A DNA stretch of 64,000 bases from Altererythrobacter sp. B11 (GCF_003569745.1 NZ_AP018498.1:1959001-2023000), one strand, 5' to 3'. Counted from the first letter of the stretch, positions 42,199 to 51,404 are shown. Numbers and translations are program-made. The notes: generated from the sequence alone by a model not told the origin.

Positions 42199-42252
42199 CC
42201 CAGCCTGAAACTTCGCGGCCCTTCGCGTGTTGGATGGGGCAGAGGTACGATC

Positions 42253-43095
42253 ATGGCAGCAAGAGCCTATTGGCAGGGGCAGATCAGGCTGGCGCTGGTT
42301 TCGATCCCGGTGGAAATCTATTCCGCGGCGAAATCCGGCGCGAAGGTCTCGTTTCGGCAGATTCACGAGCCGAGCGGCAAGCCCGTTTCCTATGAAAAGG
42401 TGGTGCAGGGCGTCGGGCCCGTCGATCGGGACGAGATCATCAAGGGGTACGAATTGTCGAAGGGCAATTACGTGCTGCTGGAGGATGAGGAGATCGAGGA
42501 CGTCCGGGTGGAGAGCAAGAAGACGCTTGAGCTCGTTCAGTTCGTCGATGCGCCCGAAATCGACCCGCTGTATTTCGAGAAGCCCTATTACGTGGCGCCC
42601 GCGGATGATCTGGCGGAGGAAGCCTATGTCGTCCTGCGCGAGGCGCTGCGCAAGGCGAACAAGGTTGCATTGGGCCAGCTGTCCGTGCGCGGGCAGGAAA
42701 AGCTAGTGGCGATCAAGCCCTGCGGCAAGGGGCTGCTGCTCGAAGTGCTGCGCTATGCCGACGAGGTGCGGGAAGGGCACCAGTTCTTCAAGGGCATCGG
42801 CGATGCGAAGCCGGATGAGGAACTGCTCGACCTCGCCACCGCTCTCATCGACAAGAAGACCGCCCCTTTCGATGCGGGGGAGTTCCACGATCGCTATTCA
42901 GCGGCGCTGAAAGCGCTGATCGACAAGAAAGCCAAGGCGAAGGGCGGCAAGGTTCTGGAAGAGGTGGAAGAGCCGGCCGAGAAGCCGGGCAACAATGTGA
43001 TCGACCTGATGGCCGCGCTCAAGCAGTCGGTAAAGCAGGAAAAGCCACCTGCGAAATCCTCCTCCACCAAGTCCCGCAGCCGCAAGCGCGCCTGA
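42253..43095 (+). CDS. ku: DNA end-binding protein Ku
   Basis: The 280-residue protein is a full-length bacterial Ku: MAARAYWQGQIRLALVSIPVEIYSA is the classic opening, and the ring-forming core includes HEPSGKPVSYEKV and DRDEIIKGYELSKGNYVLLEDEEIE. The C-terminal 40 residues are a Lys-rich tail, as in other bacterial Ku proteins. Ku threads onto double-strand break ends and recruits LigD. It precedes mgtC and ligD on the same strand, five bases before the mgtC start. Confidence 0.97.
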   Translation: MAARAYWQGQIRLALVSIPVEIYSAAKSGAKVSFRQIHEPSGKPVSYEKVVQGVGPVDRDEIIKGYELSKGNYVLLEDEEIEDVRVESKKTLELVQFVDAPEIDPLYFEKPYYVAPADDLAEEAYVVLREALRKANKVALGQLSVRGQEKLVAIKPCGKGLLLEVLRYADEVREGHQFFKGIGDAKPDEELLDLATALIDKKTAPFDAGEFHDRYSAALKALIDKKAKAKGGKVLEEVEEPAEKPGNNVIDLMAALKQSVKQEKPPAKSSSTKSRSRKRA

Positions 43096-43100
43096 GTTCC

Positions 43101-43574
43101 GTGCTGCTGAACGCCCCCGTATCCGCGTCGGCGCTCGATCTTGATCTGCTGGCGCGGCTTTGCACGGCGGCGCTGCTCGGGCTGGCCCTGGGTATCGACC
43201 GGGAATGGCAGGGCCATGCCGCAGGCCTGCGCACGCATGGGATCGTCTGCCTGACAAGCGCCGCAATGACGGTGGCGATAATCGCGATCTACCTGCAGCT
43301 GGATGGCGAGCGAATGGATCCCCTGCGCATCTTCGAAGCCACCGGGGCCTTCATCGGCATCGTCGGGGCGGGGCTGATCGTGTTCAGCAAGGGCGAGGTA
43401 AAGAACATCACCACCGCCGTACACCTGTGGCTTACGGCGGTGGTCGGTATCGCCTGCGGCGCTGCATTATGGCCTGTGGTAATCGTGCTCGCGGTGGTCG
43501 GGTTCCTCATGCTGACCGTGCTCGGCTTCGTAGAACGGCGCGTCCTTCAACGATCTGAGGAGAATGCGCGATGA
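43101..43574 (+). CDS. MgtC/SapB family membrane protein
   Basis: The 157-residue protein has the MgtC N-terminal membrane domain: LLARLCTAALLGLALGIDREWQGHAAGLRTHGIVCLTSAAMTV, then two or three further helices, including GAFIGIVGAGLIVFSKGEVKNITTAVHLWLTAVVGIACG. MgtC proteins affect magnesium homeostasis and intracellular survival in some bacteria; here the role is unknown. It starts at GTG just after ku and overlaps ligD (ATGA), an uncommon insertion into a ku-ligD pair. Confidence 0.9.
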   Translation: MLLNAPVSASALDLDLLARLCTAALLGLALGIDREWQGHAAGLRTHGIVCLTSAAMTVAIIAIYLQLDGERMDPLRIFEATGAFIGIVGAGLIVFSKGEVKNITTAVHLWLTAVVGIACGAALWPVVIVLAVVGFLMLTVLGFVERRVLQRSEENAR

Positions 43575-46084
43575 GCATGGATCCCCTCGCCGAATACAAC
43601 CGCAAGCGGGACTTCAAGAAAACGGCGGAGCCGGCAGGGAAGCGCGCCAGAGGCAAGGCGGGGCGCCGCTTCATCGTGCAGAAGCACGATGCAACGCGCC
43701 TGCACTGGGACTTTCGGCTGGAGGTGGACGGCGTGCTGAAAAGCTGGGCCGTCACAAAGGGCCCCTCTCCCGATCCGGACATCAAGCGCTTGGCCGTGCG
43801 GACGGAGGACCATCCGATGGCCTATGCCGAGTTCGAGGGTTCGATCCCGAAAGGCGAATATGGCGGCGGATCGGTGATGTTGTGGGACAGCGGCACCTGG
43901 GCGCCGGTGGAAGGCAAGAGCGCGAAGGATCTGGAAGACGGCCATCTGCACTTTACCCTCGACGGGCAGCGCATGAAGGGGGAATGGCTGCTGGTGCGCA
44001 TGAAACCGCGCAAAGGCGAAAAGCGGGAGAACTGGCTGCTCCGCAAGGTGGCGGATGATTACGCTCAGGAAGGCGATCCGCTGGTGGAGCAGGGCCTCAC
44101 CAGCGTGCTCACCGGCCGCTCGATGGCCGAAATCGCCGCCGATGCGGGCGGCGAACATTCGCTCAAGGGCAAGAAGGGCACGACCTTCACTCAGGAGATG
44201 GAGAAGGCCGCAAGCCACAACCGCGCTAAGGCAAAGCCGCACCGCCGCTCCAGCGGCAAACCACCGGCATTTCGCGAACCGCAGCTCGCCACGCTGGTCG
44301 ACGCTGTTCCAGCCGGCAACCGCTGGATGCACGAGATCAAGTTCGATGGCTATCGCGCGTTGGTCGCCGCCGCCGGCGATCAGGTGAAGATTTACACCCG
44401 CAGTGGGAAGGACTGGACGGACAAATTCGCCCCGCTGGTCCGCAGCTTCGCCGCGCTGGACCTGCCGCCGTGCCTGATCGACGGCGAGATCGTCGCCTAC
44501 GACAAATCTGGCAACCCTGACTTCTCCTCGCTTCAGCAGGTGCTGAAGCGGGGCCACGGCGAGCAGGGGGAGCAGGATGCGCTGGCCTTCCATGGTTTCG
44601 ACCTGCTCGAACTGGATGGGGAGGATCTGTCTCGCCTGCCCAACATCGAACGCAAGGAGAAGCTGGAGGCACTGCTTCGCAGTGCCGAACCGCCGATCCA
44701 TGTCGCCGATCACGTGATCGGCGCGGGCGAGCAGCTGTTCGAGCGGATGTGCGGCGCCGGGCAGGAAGGCATCATCTCCAAGAAAATCGATGCGCGCTAT
44801 GGCACCGGGCGCGGCAAGAGCTGGGTGAAGGTGAAATGCACGCGGCGGCAGGAATTCGTCATCATCGGCTGGACGAAAAGCTCTGCCCGTGCGCGCCCTT
44901 TCGCTTCCCTCGCTCTCGCCCAGCATGAAGGCGGCAAGCTGGTGTACAAGGGGCGCGTCGGCACCGGCTTCAACGCGGACACGCTGAGCGAGCTTTCCGG
45001 CAAGTTCCGCTCGCTGGAACGCAAGACGCCCCCGGCGGAGGTGGACAGGACGGAAGCGCGCGGCGTCACGTGGCTCACGCCAAAGCTGGTGGCCGAAGTG
45101 GCCTTTGCCGAGTTCACGGCAGAAGGGCGCGTGCGGCACGCGAGCTTCCTCGGTCTGCGTGGAGACAAGGATGCCGCTGAGGTGAAACCAGAGACCGCGG
45201 AGCCCGCGCCCGAAGAAACCGAAGAGGAGGTGAAGATCACCAGCCGCGAGAGGGTGGTCTATCCCGATGCCGGCTTTACCAAGGGCGACCTAGCGGACTA
45301 CTACCAGCGGATTGCTCCGCGCATGCTGGCCTTCGCGGCGAACCGCCCAATCAGCCTCGTGCGGTGCCCCCAGGGTCGGGCAAAGAAGTGCTTCTTCCAG
45401 AAGCACGATACCGGTGCGTTTGGGGCTCATGTCCACCATGTGCCGATCCGCGAGAAGGGCGGTGGCTCGGAAGACTACATCTATATCGAGGATGTCGGCG
45501 GCATACTCGCCTGCGTTCAGATGGGCACGATCGAGTTTCACGGCTGGGGCAGCCGCAGCATGGATGTGGAGGCGCCGGACCGGATGATCTTCGACCTCGA
45601 TCCGGACGAGGGACTGGATTTCGAGGACGTGAAGCGCGCCGCGAAGGACATCCGGGATCGGCTGGCCGATCTGGGCCTGACGAGCTTTGCCATGCTATCG
45701 GGCGGGAAGGGCGTCCATGTCATTGTCCCGCTGCGGACCGGGCATAGCTGGGATGAACACAAGGATTTTTCGAAACGCTTCGCCGAAGCCTTATCGATGG
45801 CGGAGCCTGACCGCTTCGTCGCCACGATGAGCAAGGCGAAGAGGAAGGGAAAGATCTTCATCGACTGGCTGCGCAACCAGCGCGGATCCACCGCCGTGCT
45901 GCCCTATTCGGCGCGGGCGCGGGAGGGGGCGCCGGTGGCCGCGCCGATCGCCTGGGGTGAATTGGGCAAGATGAAAAAAGCCAGTGCCTTCACGATCGGT
46001 GATGCGGATCAGTTGCTTGCCCGTGCCGGCGGCAAGGGCCTGGCTGGCTGGGGCTTTGCCGATCAGGCGCTGCCGGACTTCTGA
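43571..46084 (+). CDS. ligD: Multidomain DNA ligase D (phosphoesterase, ligase, polymerase)
   Basis: The 837-residue protein carries, in order, a 3'-phosphoesterase domain (about residues 30-160, with HDATRLHWDFRLE), an ATP-dependent ligase domain with the nucleotidyl Lys in KFDGYR near residue 256 and an OB-fold (about 400-520), and a primase-polymerase domain from about residue 555 with the metal-binding DLDPDEG motif near 673. With Ku it repairs double-strand breaks by end joining; the order phosphoesterase-ligase-polymerase matches Pseudomonas-type LigD. Overlaps the MgtC gene. Confidence 0.97.
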   Translation: MSMDPLAEYNRKRDFKKTAEPAGKRARGKAGRRFIVQKHDATRLHWDFRLEVDGVLKSWAVTKGPSPDPDIKRLAVRTEDHPMAYAEFEGSIPKGEYGGGSVMLWDSGTWAPVEGKSAKDLEDGHLHFTLDGQRMKGEWLLVRMKPRKGEKRENWLLRKVADDYAQEGDPLVEQGLTSVLTGRSMAEIAADAGGEHSLKGKKGTTFTQEMEKAASHNRAKAKPHRRSSGKPPAFREPQLATLVDAVPAGNRWMHEIKFDGYRALVAAAGDQVKIYTRSGKDWTDKFAPLVRSFAALDLPPCLIDGEIVAYDKSGNPDFSSLQQVLKRGHGEQGEQDALAFHGFDLLELDGEDLSRLPNIERKEKLEALLRSAEPPIHVADHVIGAGEQLFERMCGAGQEGIISKKIDARYGTGRGKSWVKVKCTRRQEFVIIGWTKSSARARPFASLALAQHEGGKLVYKGRVGTGFNADTLSELSGKFRSLERKTPPAEVDRTEARGVTWLTPKLVAEVAFAEFTAEGRVRHASFLGLRGDKDAAEVKPETAEPAPEETEEEVKITSRERVVYPDAGFTKGDLADYYQRIAPRMLAFAANRPISLVRCPQGRAKKCFFQKHDTGAFGAHVHHVPIREKGGGSEDYIYIEDVGGILACVQMGTIEFHGWGSRSMDVEAPDRMIFDLDPDEGLDFEDVKRAAKDIRDRLADLGLTSFAMLSGGKGVHVIVPLRTGHSWDEHKDFSKRFAEALSMAEPDRFVATMSKAKRKGKIFIDWLRNQRGSTAVLPYSARAREGAPVAAPIAWGELGKMKKASAFTIGDADQLLARAGGKGLAGWGFADQALPDF

Positions 46085-46101
46085 ACGCGAAAGGATCCAG
46101 A

Positions 46102-46374
46102 ATGGCCAAGAAATGGTCGCAGGACGTCACAGAGCATTCCGATGCGCTTGACCTTGAAGAGGGCGTGTTCACCAAGGATGATCCGAAGGCAATCGCCCGC
46201 TCCCTGAAGCGGTCGGCCGAAGGCAGCAGGAGGCGCAAGGGCACCCCGCTGCAATCGGCCATGAGCATGCTGACTTTCTACATCAATCGGGCGGGCGACA
46301 ATCTGTCCAAGGCGGAGCGGGCGAAGCTCGAACAGGCCAAGGAAGAACTGCGGGCGCTGTTCGACAAGGATTGA
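46102..46374 (+). CDS. DUF3175 family small protein
   Basis: The 90-residue protein MAKKWSQDVTEHSDALDLEEGVFTKDDPKAIARSLKRSAEGSRRRKGTPLQSAMSMLTFYINRAG is a typical DUF3175 member: charged, helical and cytoplasmic, often found near ligD or stress genes. Its biochemical role is unknown. It starts 17 bases after ligD, so it is probably cotranscribed with the end-joining genes, which suggests a part in that process or in stress resistance. Confidence 0.85.
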   Translation: MAKKWSQDVTEHSDALDLEEGVFTKDDPKAIARSLKRSAEGSRRRKGTPLQSAMSMLTFYINRAGDNLSKAERAKLEQAKEELRALFDKD

Positions 46375-46403
46375 TCCCGCCTCCAGCGCCCGCGATTGCC
46401 TGC

Positions 46404-47255
46404 TCAACTGCCGATCACCACCCCGCCGTTGGGGTGCAGCACCTGCCCGCTCATGTAGCTGGCGTCCTCGCAAGCGAGGAAAAGGTAGCTAGGTGCCACC
46501 TCGTTGGGCTGCCCGGGTCGGCCCATCGGCGTTCCTTCCCCGAAGTGCTTGACCTTTTCCTCCGGGGCGCCCCCGCAAGGGTTGAGCGGCGTCCAGATCG
46601 GCCCGGGCGCCACGGCGTTTACACGGATCTTCCGCTCGATCAGGTTTTCGCTCAGCGAGCGGGTGTAGGCGGTGATGGCGCCCTTGGTGCTGGAGTAATC
46701 GAGCAGGCCGGCGGACCCTTTGTACATCGTGACCGAAGTGGTGTTGATGATCGCCGCCCCCTCGCCGAGGTGATCCAGCGCCGCCTGCGTAAGCATGAAC
46801 ATCGAGAAGATGTTGGTCTGGAACGTGCGGCGCAGCTGCTTCTCGGTGATCTCGCGCACATCGTCGTCCGGATGCTGCTCGCCGGCGTTGTTGACTAGGA
46901 TGTCGAGCTTGCCGAACTTCTCGATCGTCGCGTCCACCAGCGCCTGGCAGGTCGCCTGTTCGCCAAGGTCGCCTGCGAAGGTGAGGGCTTCGCGCCCCTC
47001 TTCCCGTACGATGCGTGCCGTTTCTTCCGCGTCGTCATGCTCGCAGAGATAGGCAATCACGACATCGGCGCCCTCGCGTGCGAAAAGGGCGGCCACCGCG
47101 CGCCCGATGCCGCTGTCCGCGCCAGTGACGATCGCCACCTTGTCGGTCAGTCGGCCGGACCCGGGATAGCGGGGTTGCCATTCGGGCTTCGGCTCCAGCT
47201 TGCTTTCGTGGCCGGGGAGGGCGTCCTCGTGAACCATTTCTACTGTTTCAGGCAT
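46404..47255 (-). CDS. SDR family oxidoreductase with N-terminal extension (YhdF/stress type)
   Basis: The 283-residue SDR has a 35-residue hydrophilic extension, then TGADSGIGR, NNAG and the catalytic segment SVTMYKGSAGLLDYSSTK (Ser, Tyr-X3-Lys). Extended SDRs of this type are common in bacterial general stress regulons (for example YhdF of Bacillus). The start at 47255 has an AGGAG ribosome site eight bases upstream; an ATG at 47276, seven codons earlier, overlaps the DUF3008 stop and is less likely. Cotranscribed with the DUF3008 gene behind an EcfG promoter. Confidence 0.92.
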   Translation of the reverse strand: MPETVEMVHEDALPGHESKLEPKPEWQPRYPGSGRLTDKVAIVTGADSGIGRAVAALFAREGADVVIAYLCEHDDAEETARIVREEGREALTFAGDLGEQATCQALVDATIEKFGKLDILVNNAGEQHPDDDVREITEKQLRRTFQTNIFSMFMLTQAALDHLGEGAAIINTTSVTMYKGSAGLLDYSSTKGAITAYTRSLSENLIERKIRVNAVAPGPIWTPLNPCGGAPEEKVKHFGEGTPMGRPGQPNEVAPSYLFLACEDASYMSGQVLHPNGGVVIGS

Positions 47256-47272
47256 GGCTGTGTCTCCTGCGC

Positions 47273-47461
47273 TCATGAGGAGCTGGCGTGTTCGGGCTTA
47301 CCTTTGCGCTTGGTGCTGGCCATGTCGTCCAACTCCTTCTCACTCATGGATTCGTACATGGATCGGGATGCGCCTTGCAGCTCGCTCTTCTTGGTGTCGC
47401 CGCGCTTGGCTGAAAGAGCGGCCCCGGCGGCCTTCTGCTGGGATTTAGATTTTGCAGGCAT
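47273..47461 (-). CDS. DUF3008 family small protein
   Basis: The 62-residue basic, hydrophilic protein MPAKSKSQQKAAGAALSAKRGDTKKSELQGASRSMYESMSEKELDDMA has the DUF3008 signature (PAKS, AAGAALAAKRG, ELxGASxxMYxSMSE). These proteins are cytoplasmic, small and of unknown function, and recur in stress gene sets of alphaproteobacteria. A GAGGAG ribosome site precedes the ATG at 47461, and an exact EcfG promoter lies about 80 bases upstream. Confidence 0.85.
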   Translation of the reverse strand: MPAKSKSQQKAAGAALSAKRGDTKKSELQGASRSMYESMSEKELDDMASTKRKGKPEHASSS

Positions 47462-47541
47462 GATGCGTCTCCTCTTCGTGGATGAAGCGAGGGCCTTGCG
47501 CCGCTCGCTCAAGCCGTCCGCAAAGGGCGGTATGCGCGGAG

Positions 47542-47567
47542 AACGGGTGCTGCGGGGCTAGGGTTCC
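47542..47567 (-). promoter_or_regulatory. EcfG (general stress sigma) promoter
   Basis: The minus strand reads GGAAC, 17 bases, CGTT, an exact EcfG consensus promoter pointing into the DUF3008-SDR operon. It lies in the 163-base space between that operon and the second oxidase cluster. Confidence 0.85.
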
Positions 47568-47624
47568 GCCACTCACCGCCAGCCTGAACCGTTCCGCACC
47601 AGCAAGAGGCAACGGATTGTTGTT

Positions 47625-47906
47625 TCAGCCGATCAATGCTGGAAGGGCATCATACGCGACGCCCGCAGCAGCCAGGGCAATCCCGAGCCCCGGAACGGTG
47701 TGCAGGCCTGCCACTCTTCGCCACCGCCACAGCGCGCCGAGCGCGGCGAAGGAAATCAGCGTGAATGCGCCCGCAATCCACCGCGCTGCGGGCTCGCCCG
47801 GGAAGATGCTGGCGGCGGCCCACACGATCATGAAATGCGCCGCCCATACCGCCATGGCCAGCGCAACGCCTGTCCAGTCCGTTTCGTTGCGGAAGCTCGT
47901 ACTCAC
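47625..47906 (-). CDS. Small three-helix membrane protein at the end of the second oxidase operon
   Basis: The 93-residue product starts at GTG overlapping the stop of the fused oxidase gene (GTGA) and has three membrane helices (GVALAMAVWAAHFMIVWAAASIF, WIAGAFTLISFAALGALW and LHTVPGLGIALAAAGVAYDALPALI). Size and position suggest a small oxidase subunit or assembly partner; no known subunit IV motif is visible. It is the last gene of that operon. Confidence 0.65.
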   Translation of the reverse strand: MSTSFRNETDWTGVALAMAVWAAHFMIVWAAASIFPGEPAARWIAGAFTLISFAALGALWRWRRVAGLHTVPGLGIALAAAGVAYDALPALIG

Positions 47907-50452
47907 GAGGCGGCACCCGGGAACAGGCGCACAACCAGTGAAATGGCCATTCCTTGCAGCGCTGCGAAGGCGATGAAGCGCGCCACTACGTCGAGGGTGA
48001 CATTGGCAGGCGCGGTCAGCAGGCCGCGGCCGCTGCGATAGCCGAGATACAGCGCCATGATCAGGGCAATGAAAGCGAGGCAGGCTTGCAGCGAGAGCAG
48101 CGCGAAGACGGTCGCTCCATGGCCGGTGGCGTTCGGCGCAAGGCCCGCCTCCCGCCAGCCGGAGATGTCCCACCACACAGCCGCACCCAGCAACGCTGCA
48201 CCGAGAAAGTTCAGCAGCCACGGTAGCTGCCCCGCATCGGTGCCTTGCCGATGCCCACCAAGCACCTTGCGCGAGCCCCAGCAGGCGAGGACGACCAGTC
48301 CGAGCAGGAGCAGGATTGCTGCAGTCTGGAGCAGCGGCGGCGCAGCGATCCACACCTCGGGGTGGATGCCGTAGAGATAAAGGTAGCTGAACAGCGCCAT
48401 CAGGGCGATCATGCCGATCACCACCATCAAGGTGTTGAGCGCCCACCAGCCGTGGCTGCTCGGCCCGGTGACGGCGATCGGGACCAAGATGCCGGCGCCG
48501 ATTTCAGCTGTGCGCTGCTCTATGGGGCGGTCGGTCTCCCACAGCCACCTCAATACGCACAGCGTCGCCACGATGCCGCTGAACAGCGAGAATCCATAAG
48601 CCTGGACGGTCAGCGCCAGGAAGAAGAAGGCGGTGAACACCGCGGCTCCAAGCGGATAGGGCGAAGGGCCGGGCATAAGCTGCAGATATTGCGGCTCTGC
48701 ATTCACAGGGCTGGTGATGAGCGTTTCCCGCAGCCCTGTGGCGCTGCGCGGAAGGAAGTAACGTCCTTCGGCCACGTCATCGCAAATCGAGGGGTCATCC
48801 CACAAGGGCTCCCGGCTCTTCACCAGCGGGATGGAGCGGCTCGAATATAGCCCGGTCGGCAGCCATTCGAGCGTCCCGCCGCCGTAGATATTTCCCGCGT
48901 CGTGATTGGTCGTGAAGCGGAAGTTGCGCGCAAGATCGATCAGGAACAGCAGCACGCCCGCCGCTAGGATGAAGGCCCCGATGGTCGAAATCAGGTTCAG
49001 CGTGTCGAACCCGCGATCCGGCAGGTAGGTGTAGACCCGGCGCGGCATCCCCATGAACCCGGTCAGATGCATCGGCAGAAAGGTGACGTGCAGGCCGATG
49101 AACATCAGCCCGAACACCCATCTGCCCAGCCGTTCGCTCAGGGCGCGGCGACTGGTCATCCCCGCCCAGTAATAGAAGGCGGCGAACATCGGAAACACCA
49201 TGCCGCCCAGCAGGACGTAGTGCAGATGGGCGACAATGAAATAGGTATCGTGCACCTGCCAGTCGAAGGGCACCATGCCCACCATCACGCCGGTGAGCCC
49301 GCCCATGGTGAAGATCACGATGCTGCCCACGATGAAGAGCGCCGGCGTGCTCCAGCGAATCCTGCCGCTGGCGAGCGTGGCGATCCAGCAGAAGACCTGG
49401 ATCCCGGCGGGAAGGCTCACCGCCATGCTGGCGGCGCTAAAATAGCCAGTGGACACGCGCGGCATCCCCGTGGCGAACATGTGATGCGCCCACACCCCGA
49501 AGCTGATGAAGCCGGTGGCGACCAGCGCGAGGACATTCAGCCGGTATCCAACGAGGGGGGTCTGCGCCACGGCGGCCACCATCATGCTCATCAGCCCGGC
49601 TGCCGGCAGGAAGATGATGTAGACCTCCGGATGACCGAAGAACCAGAACAGGTGCTGCCACAGCAGCGGGTCGCCGCCCCGCGTAGGATCGAAGAAGGGC
49701 CAGTTGAAGGCGCGTTCCAGCTCCAGCAGCAGCGTGCCAAGTATCACGCTTGGGAAGGCGATCACGATCATCACCGCGAAGACCAGCATGGCCCAGGCGA
49801 ACATGGGCATGCGGTCCAGCGTCATTCCGGGGGCCCGGGTGCGCAACACGCCCACGATGATCTCGATCGCCCCTGCAATGGCGCTGATCTCGATGAAGCC
49901 GATGCCCAGCAGCCAGAAATCGGTGTTGATCTCGGGGCTGTAGGCGATAGATGTGAGCGGCGGATACATGAACCAACCGCCGTCGGGCGCGAGGCCGACG
50001 AACAGCGAGGCGAAGAAGCACAGCCCGCCGACGAAATAAGCCCAGAAGGCGTAGGCCGACAGCCGGGGGAAGGGGAGATCCCGCGCGGCCAGCATCTGCG
50101 GCAGCAGCATCACGCCCAGCGCCTCCACCGCCGGCACGGCGAACAGGAACATCATTACCGTGCCGTGCATGGTGAAGAACTGGCTGTAGGTTTCCTGCGG
50201 CAGGAAATCCTGCAGCGGCGCGGCCAGCTGCACACGCATTCCGAGCGAGAGAATGCCCGCCAGGAGGAAGAACAGGAAGGCGGTCGCGACGTAGAAGAAG
50301 CCGATGAAGTTGTTGTTGACCGCCGTCAGCAGGCCCCAGCCCCTGGGGTTGCGCCAGATCCGCTCGAGCTCTTCCAGCTCCCCTTCGCGGCGCGGACTGT
50401 GGGTGGGAAACAGCGCGTAGAGCTTGTGATCGAAGCCGGTTTCGGACTTCAT
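47903..50452 (-). CDS. ctaD: Cytochrome c oxidase subunits I and III fused (A1-type)
   Basis: The 849-residue protein fuses a full subunit I (to about residue 550) to a subunit III-like domain of about seven helices (about 590-849). Haem-copper ligands are all present: His in TMHGTVMMF, CuB His and Tyr in GHPEVYIIFLP, the His pair in AHHMF, and HDTYFIVAHLHYV. GHPEVY, with the conserved Glu of the D proton channel, marks the A1 subfamily, unlike the YSHPAVY oxidase at 39.7 kb. The ATG at 50452 overlaps the subunit II stop (ATGA). Confidence 0.95.
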   Translation of the reverse strand: MKSETGFDHKLYALFPTHSPRREGELEELERIWRNPRGWGLLTAVNNNFIGFFYVATAFLFFLLAGILSLGMRVQLAAPLQDFLPQETYSQFFTMHGTVMMFLFAVPAVEALGVMLLPQMLAARDLPFPRLSAYAFWAYFVGGLCFFASLFVGLAPDGGWFMYPPLTSIAYSPEINTDFWLLGIGFIEISAIAGAIEIIVGVLRTRAPGMTLDRMPMFAWAMLVFAVMIVIAFPSVILGTLLLELERAFNWPFFDPTRGGDPLLWQHLFWFFGHPEVYIIFLPAAGLMSMMVAAVAQTPLVGYRLNVLALVATGFISFGVWAHHMFATGMPRVSTGYFSAASMAVSLPAGIQVFCWIATLASGRIRWSTPALFIVGSIVIFTMGGLTGVMVGMVPFDWQVHDTYFIVAHLHYVLLGGMVFPMFAAFYYWAGMTSRRALSERLGRWVFGLMFIGLHVTFLPMHLTGFMGMPRRVYTYLPDRGFDTLNLISTIGAFILAAGVLLFLIDLARNFRFTTNHDAGNIYGGGTLEWLPTGLYSSRSIPLVKSREPLWDDPSICDDVAEGRYFLPRSATGLRETLITSPVNAEPQYLQLMPGPSPYPLGAAVFTAFFFLALTVQAYGFSLFSGIVATLCVLRWLWETDRPIEQRTAEIGAGILVPIAVTGPSSHGWWALNTLMVVIGMIALMALFSYLYLYGIHPEVWIAAPPLLQTAAILLLLGLVVLACWGSRKVLGGHRQGTDAGQLPWLLNFLGAALLGAAVWWDISGWREAGLAPNATGHGATVFALLSLQACLAFIALIMALYLGYRSGRGLLTAPANVTLDVVARFIAFAALQGMAISLVVRLFPGAAS

Positions 50453-51396
50453 CGCGTCTGCCCGAGCCAATCGGCGATGGCGTCTAGCTCCTTCGCAGAA
50501 AGCATGTTGTAGCTGGGCATGCGATTGCCCGGCTTGATCGACTGACTGTCCCCGATCCAGCCCATCAGGGCGCCATGGTTGTTGGGCAGGATGCCGGCGC
50601 CCAGCGTCAGGCGCGAACCCAGATGGGTCAGGTCAGGCCCGGCAAGGCCGTTGGCCTGCGTGCCGGCAACGCGATGGCAGGCCCCGCAGCCATTCGCCAG
50701 GAACAGCTCGGCGCCGGGCGCGCTCGCGGTCTCCTCGCGCAATTCGGCGCTGCGCCGCGCGGCGAACCACTTGTCCCACCCGGCGCGGTCCCGCGCGATG
50801 GCGGCAAAGCCCATCAGCGCATGGGGGCCGCCGCAATATTCCGCGCACACGCCGCCATAGCGCCCGGCCTTGTCAGCCTGGATCGGCAGCAGCAACGTGC
50901 GCCCGGGAATCATGTCCTTCTTGCCCGAGAGGTGCGGTACCCAGAAGCTGTGGATCACATCGGCGGAGCGCAGCTCCAGCACCACGGGTTCGCCCACCGG
51001 CAGGTTGATCTCGTTCGCATCGTGCACCACCACGCGGCCCTGCGGATCGAGATATTCCACGCGGAACCACCACATCTCTCCCGTCACCCGGATGCGCATT
51101 TCCTCCCCGGTGACGCCGCGCGTCAGCGAGGCGGTGAGCGTGAGGCCCCAGATCAGCAGCGCGGTAAGCACCACGGCCGGGAAGGCGATTCCACCGATCC
51201 ACACGGTCTTTTCGCCGCCGAGCCTTGCCTTCAGGGCGGGCGAGCCGCGGACCGCCACCCACAGCGCGGCGAGCACGACAGCCGTCACGAAGAACCCCAT
51301 TCCGAGCAATGCCCAAGCGAGCGTGGTCACCTTCTCCGCATAGGGGCCGGCAGGATCGAGGACCGGCGGCGGCCAGCCCCACAGCGGTTCAAGCAT
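50449..51396 (-). CDS. ctaC: Cytochrome c oxidase subunit II with fused cytochrome c (second oxidase)
   Basis: The 315-residue protein has two membrane helices, the strand GEMWWFRVEYLDPQG, the CuA site CAEYC with His and Met in HALMGF (near residue 185), and a C-terminal cytochrome c domain (CGACH) ending SAKELDAIADWLGQTR. It passes electrons to the fused subunit I/III. ATG at 51396 is used; a GTG four codons earlier overlaps the preceding gene's stop and is also possible. It is transcribed before the fused gene in the same operon. Confidence 0.94.
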   Translation of the reverse strand: MLEPLWGWPPPVLDPAGPYAEKVTTLAWALLGMGFFVTAVVLAALWVAVRGSPALKARLGGEKTVWIGGIAFPAVVLTALLIWGLTLTASLTRGVTGEEMRIRVTGEMWWFRVEYLDPQGRVVVHDANEINLPVGEPVVLELRSADVIHSFWVPHLSGKKDMIPGRTLLLPIQADKAGRYGGVCAEYCGGPHALMGFAAIARDRAGWDKWFAARRSAELREETASAPGAELFLANGCGACHRVAGTQANGLAGPDLTHLGSRLTLGAGILPNNHGALMGWIGDSQSIKPGNRMPSYNMLSAKELDAIADWLGQTR

Positions 51397-51404
51397 GGCC
51401 GCCC

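Noticed and set aside
42207-42231. An EcfG-like element (GAAAC-N16-TGTT) before ku
   Set aside because: It has two deviations from the consensus, so it is within chance for this GC-rich sequence.
49067-50512. A 481-codon plus-strand frame opposite the fused oxidase gene
   Set aside because: Antisense of a clear haem-copper oxidase; the translation is His/Gly-rich and has no start context or domain.
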